Shown: positions 58,187-58,984 of the stretch, piece after piece | How positions within the stretch are numbered: the first letter of the stretch is position 1 | How the letters are laid out: every line of letters begins with the position of its first letter | Assembly (NCBI GenBank): GCA_934358955.1 | Contig: CAKRLC010000004.1 | Span: 1-58,984 of the forward strand | Source: an uncultured Roseburia sp. | GTDB taxonomy: Bacteria > Bacillota > Clostridia > Lachnospirales > Lachnospiraceae | Length of the DNA: 58,984 nucleotides | Direction of reading: 5' to 3' | Position numbers and translations under genes: made by a program | Notes under the pieces: generated by a model | The model's database searches: none | What the model was told of the DNA's origin: nothing | Seen by the model: only the letters and a program-made list of their open reading frames with translations

Positions 58187-58633
58187 ATGAAAATTGCAAT
58201 CGGAAATGATCATGCAGCAACAGAGTTAAAATTCACAATTATGGAGTATGTAAAAAGTCTTGGACATGAAGTGGTAAACTTTGGTACAGACGGAACAGAG
58301 AGCTGTAACTATCCGGAATTCGGAGAGAAAGTCGGACGTGCCGTTGTGAATGGCGAAGCTGACTGCGGTATTTTAATCTGTGGAACAGGCGTTGGTATTT
58401 CTATCGCTGCAAATAAAGTAAACGGTGTCCGTGCAGCAGTCTGCTCAGACTGTGCAACAGCAAGACTGGTAAAAGAACACAACAATGCAAATATTATTGC
58501 ATTTGGAGCAAGAATCGTCGGAACAGAGCTTGCAAAAGATATCGTAAAGGCATATCTTGATGCAGAATTCCAGGGTGGAAGACATCAGATGAGAATTGAC
58601 ATGATCCATGAGATCGAAACAAAAAATGAATAA
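58187..58633 (+). CDS. rpiB: Ribose-5-phosphate isomerase B
   Basis: A 148-aa RpiB/LacA-type isomerase: IAIGNDHAATELKFTIMEYV, then ADCGILICGTGVGISIAANK with the catalytic Cys, and later HNNANIIAFGARIVG. It interconverts ribose-5-phosphate and ribulose-5-phosphate in the non-oxidative pentose phosphate pathway. AGAGGGAG precedes the ATG. A LacA-type activity on galactose-6-phosphate cannot be excluded, but no lac genes are nearby. Confidence 0.92.
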   Translation: MKIAIGNDHAATELKFTIMEYVKSLGHEVVNFGTDGTESCNYPEFGEKVGRAVVNGEADCGILICGTGVGISIAANKVNGVRAAVCSDCATARLVKEHNNANIIAFGARIVGTELAKDIVKAYLDAEFQGGRHQMRIDMIHEIETKNE

Positions 58634-58669
58634 TAAGTGAAGTATAGAGCATGTTTCGTGAAAAAAAGC

Positions 58670-58698
58670 TTGAAAAGTGTTGCTTTTTATTATAAAAT
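58670..58698 (+). promoter_or_regulatory. Promoter of efp
   Basis: TTGAAA (58670-58675) and TAAAAT (58693-58698) are 17 bp apart. Confidence 0.7.
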
Positions 58699-58751
58699 AT
58701 AGAAATCAGAGAGCTTTTATGCTCGTACGCATTTTTAAGGAGGAAATTTGA

Positions 58752-58984
58752 ATGATTTCAGCAGGCGATTTCAGAAATGGTATCACTATTGAATTAGAGG
58801 GTAACGTTTATCAGATTATCGAATTCCAGCACGTTAAACCAGGTAAAGGTGCAGCGTTTGTAAGAACTAAGTTAAAAAATATCAAGAGTGGCGGTGTAGT
58901 TGAGAAAACATTCCGTCCTACAGAGAAATGCCCACAGGCACGTATCGAGAGAAAAGATTATCAGTATTTATATGCTGATGGCGA
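58752..58984 (+). CDS. efp: Elongation factor P, 5' part only
   Basis: The first 77 codons of a gene cut by the window end. [20 protein letters not shown], then [20 protein letters not shown], is the KOW-like domain I of elongation factor P. The KPGKG loop carries the residue (Lys32-type) that is modified in many bacteria; here the tip reads [11 protein letters not shown] helps ribosomes pass polyproline stretches. AAGGAGG precedes the ATG and the gene has its own promoter. The remainder, about 108 codons, lies to the right of the window. Confidence 0.95.
   Translation, partial: MISAGDFRNGITIELEGNVYQIIEFQHVKPGKGAAFVRTKLKNIKSGGVVEKTFRPTEKCPQARIERKDYQYLYADG

Overview
The window is a piece of a Gram-positive, low-GC Clostridia chromosome, most likely Lachnospiraceae. 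It is AT-rich, has strong Shine-Dalgarno sequences and frequent TTG/GTG starts, and its host genes (FeoA-FeoB fusion, LtaS-like and YfhO-like proteins, ACT plus UPF0210 pair, nrdR, rpiB, efp) suit that family. About 38.2 kb at the left is the right part of a temperate, siphovirus-like prophage. The remaining 20.6 kb is ordinary chromosome. The prophage's left end, integrase and main immunity region lie outside the window. Its right end lies somewhere between the endolysin (ending 38196) and a tRNA-Leu(CAA) gene on the minus strand (38419-38501).

Prophage early region (1-9783): a Cro-like protein, then a recombination block (SMC/RecF-like ATPase, RecT-like annealing protein, PD-(D/E)XK nuclease, HNH-like protein), a Rha/ORF6C regulator, a RusA resolvase, a DUF6291-type replication protein with an internal repeat, and many tiny overlapping genes, several of them Cys-rich. 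A nucleic-acid metabolism block follows (8563-11536): a PAPS-reductase-like PP-loop protein and a C5-cytosine methyltransferase. Between them, on the opposite strand, sits a tRNA-like gene with its own promoter and terminator. Small unknown genes fill 11.6-14.6 kb.

Prophage late region (14.7-38.2 kb): a fused small-large terminase, portal, a gp10-like minor capsid protein, and a MuF-type minor capsid protein with a C-terminal JAMM-like extension and a 59-aa gene behind it. The run is then interrupted by an island (20.7-23.4 kb) with its own divergent repressor switch, a second Rha protein and an unknown 229-aa gene on the minus strand. Scaffold, capsid, connectors, tail tube, chaperones, tape measure, baseplate, fibres, holin-like proteins and an amidase with a SPOR domain follow.

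The main unexplained signal is a promoter-like element, TTGGCACAAA-N18-TATAAT, found four times in intergenic DNA of the prophage with exactly the same spacing each time: before the DUF4417 gene (13.5 kb), twice before the scaffold/capsid operon (23.5 and 23.6 kb), and before the lysis genes (36.8 kb). The two copies at 23.5-23.6 kb are each followed by an intrinsic terminator before any gene. This suggests a phage-specific late promoter with read-through control or small RNAs.

Chromosomal part (38.9-59.0 kb): feoAB with a 20-bp palindrome at its start point and a Cys-rich FeoB partner, a convergent unknown gene, a DUF975 membrane protein, an LtaS-like plus YfhO-like envelope pair, two hotdog thioesterases, aminopeptidase P, polA-coaE-WalJ-like, ACT plus UPF0210, nrdR behind a strong promoter with a perfect inverted repeat, a YqeG-like phosphatase, rpiB and the start of efp.
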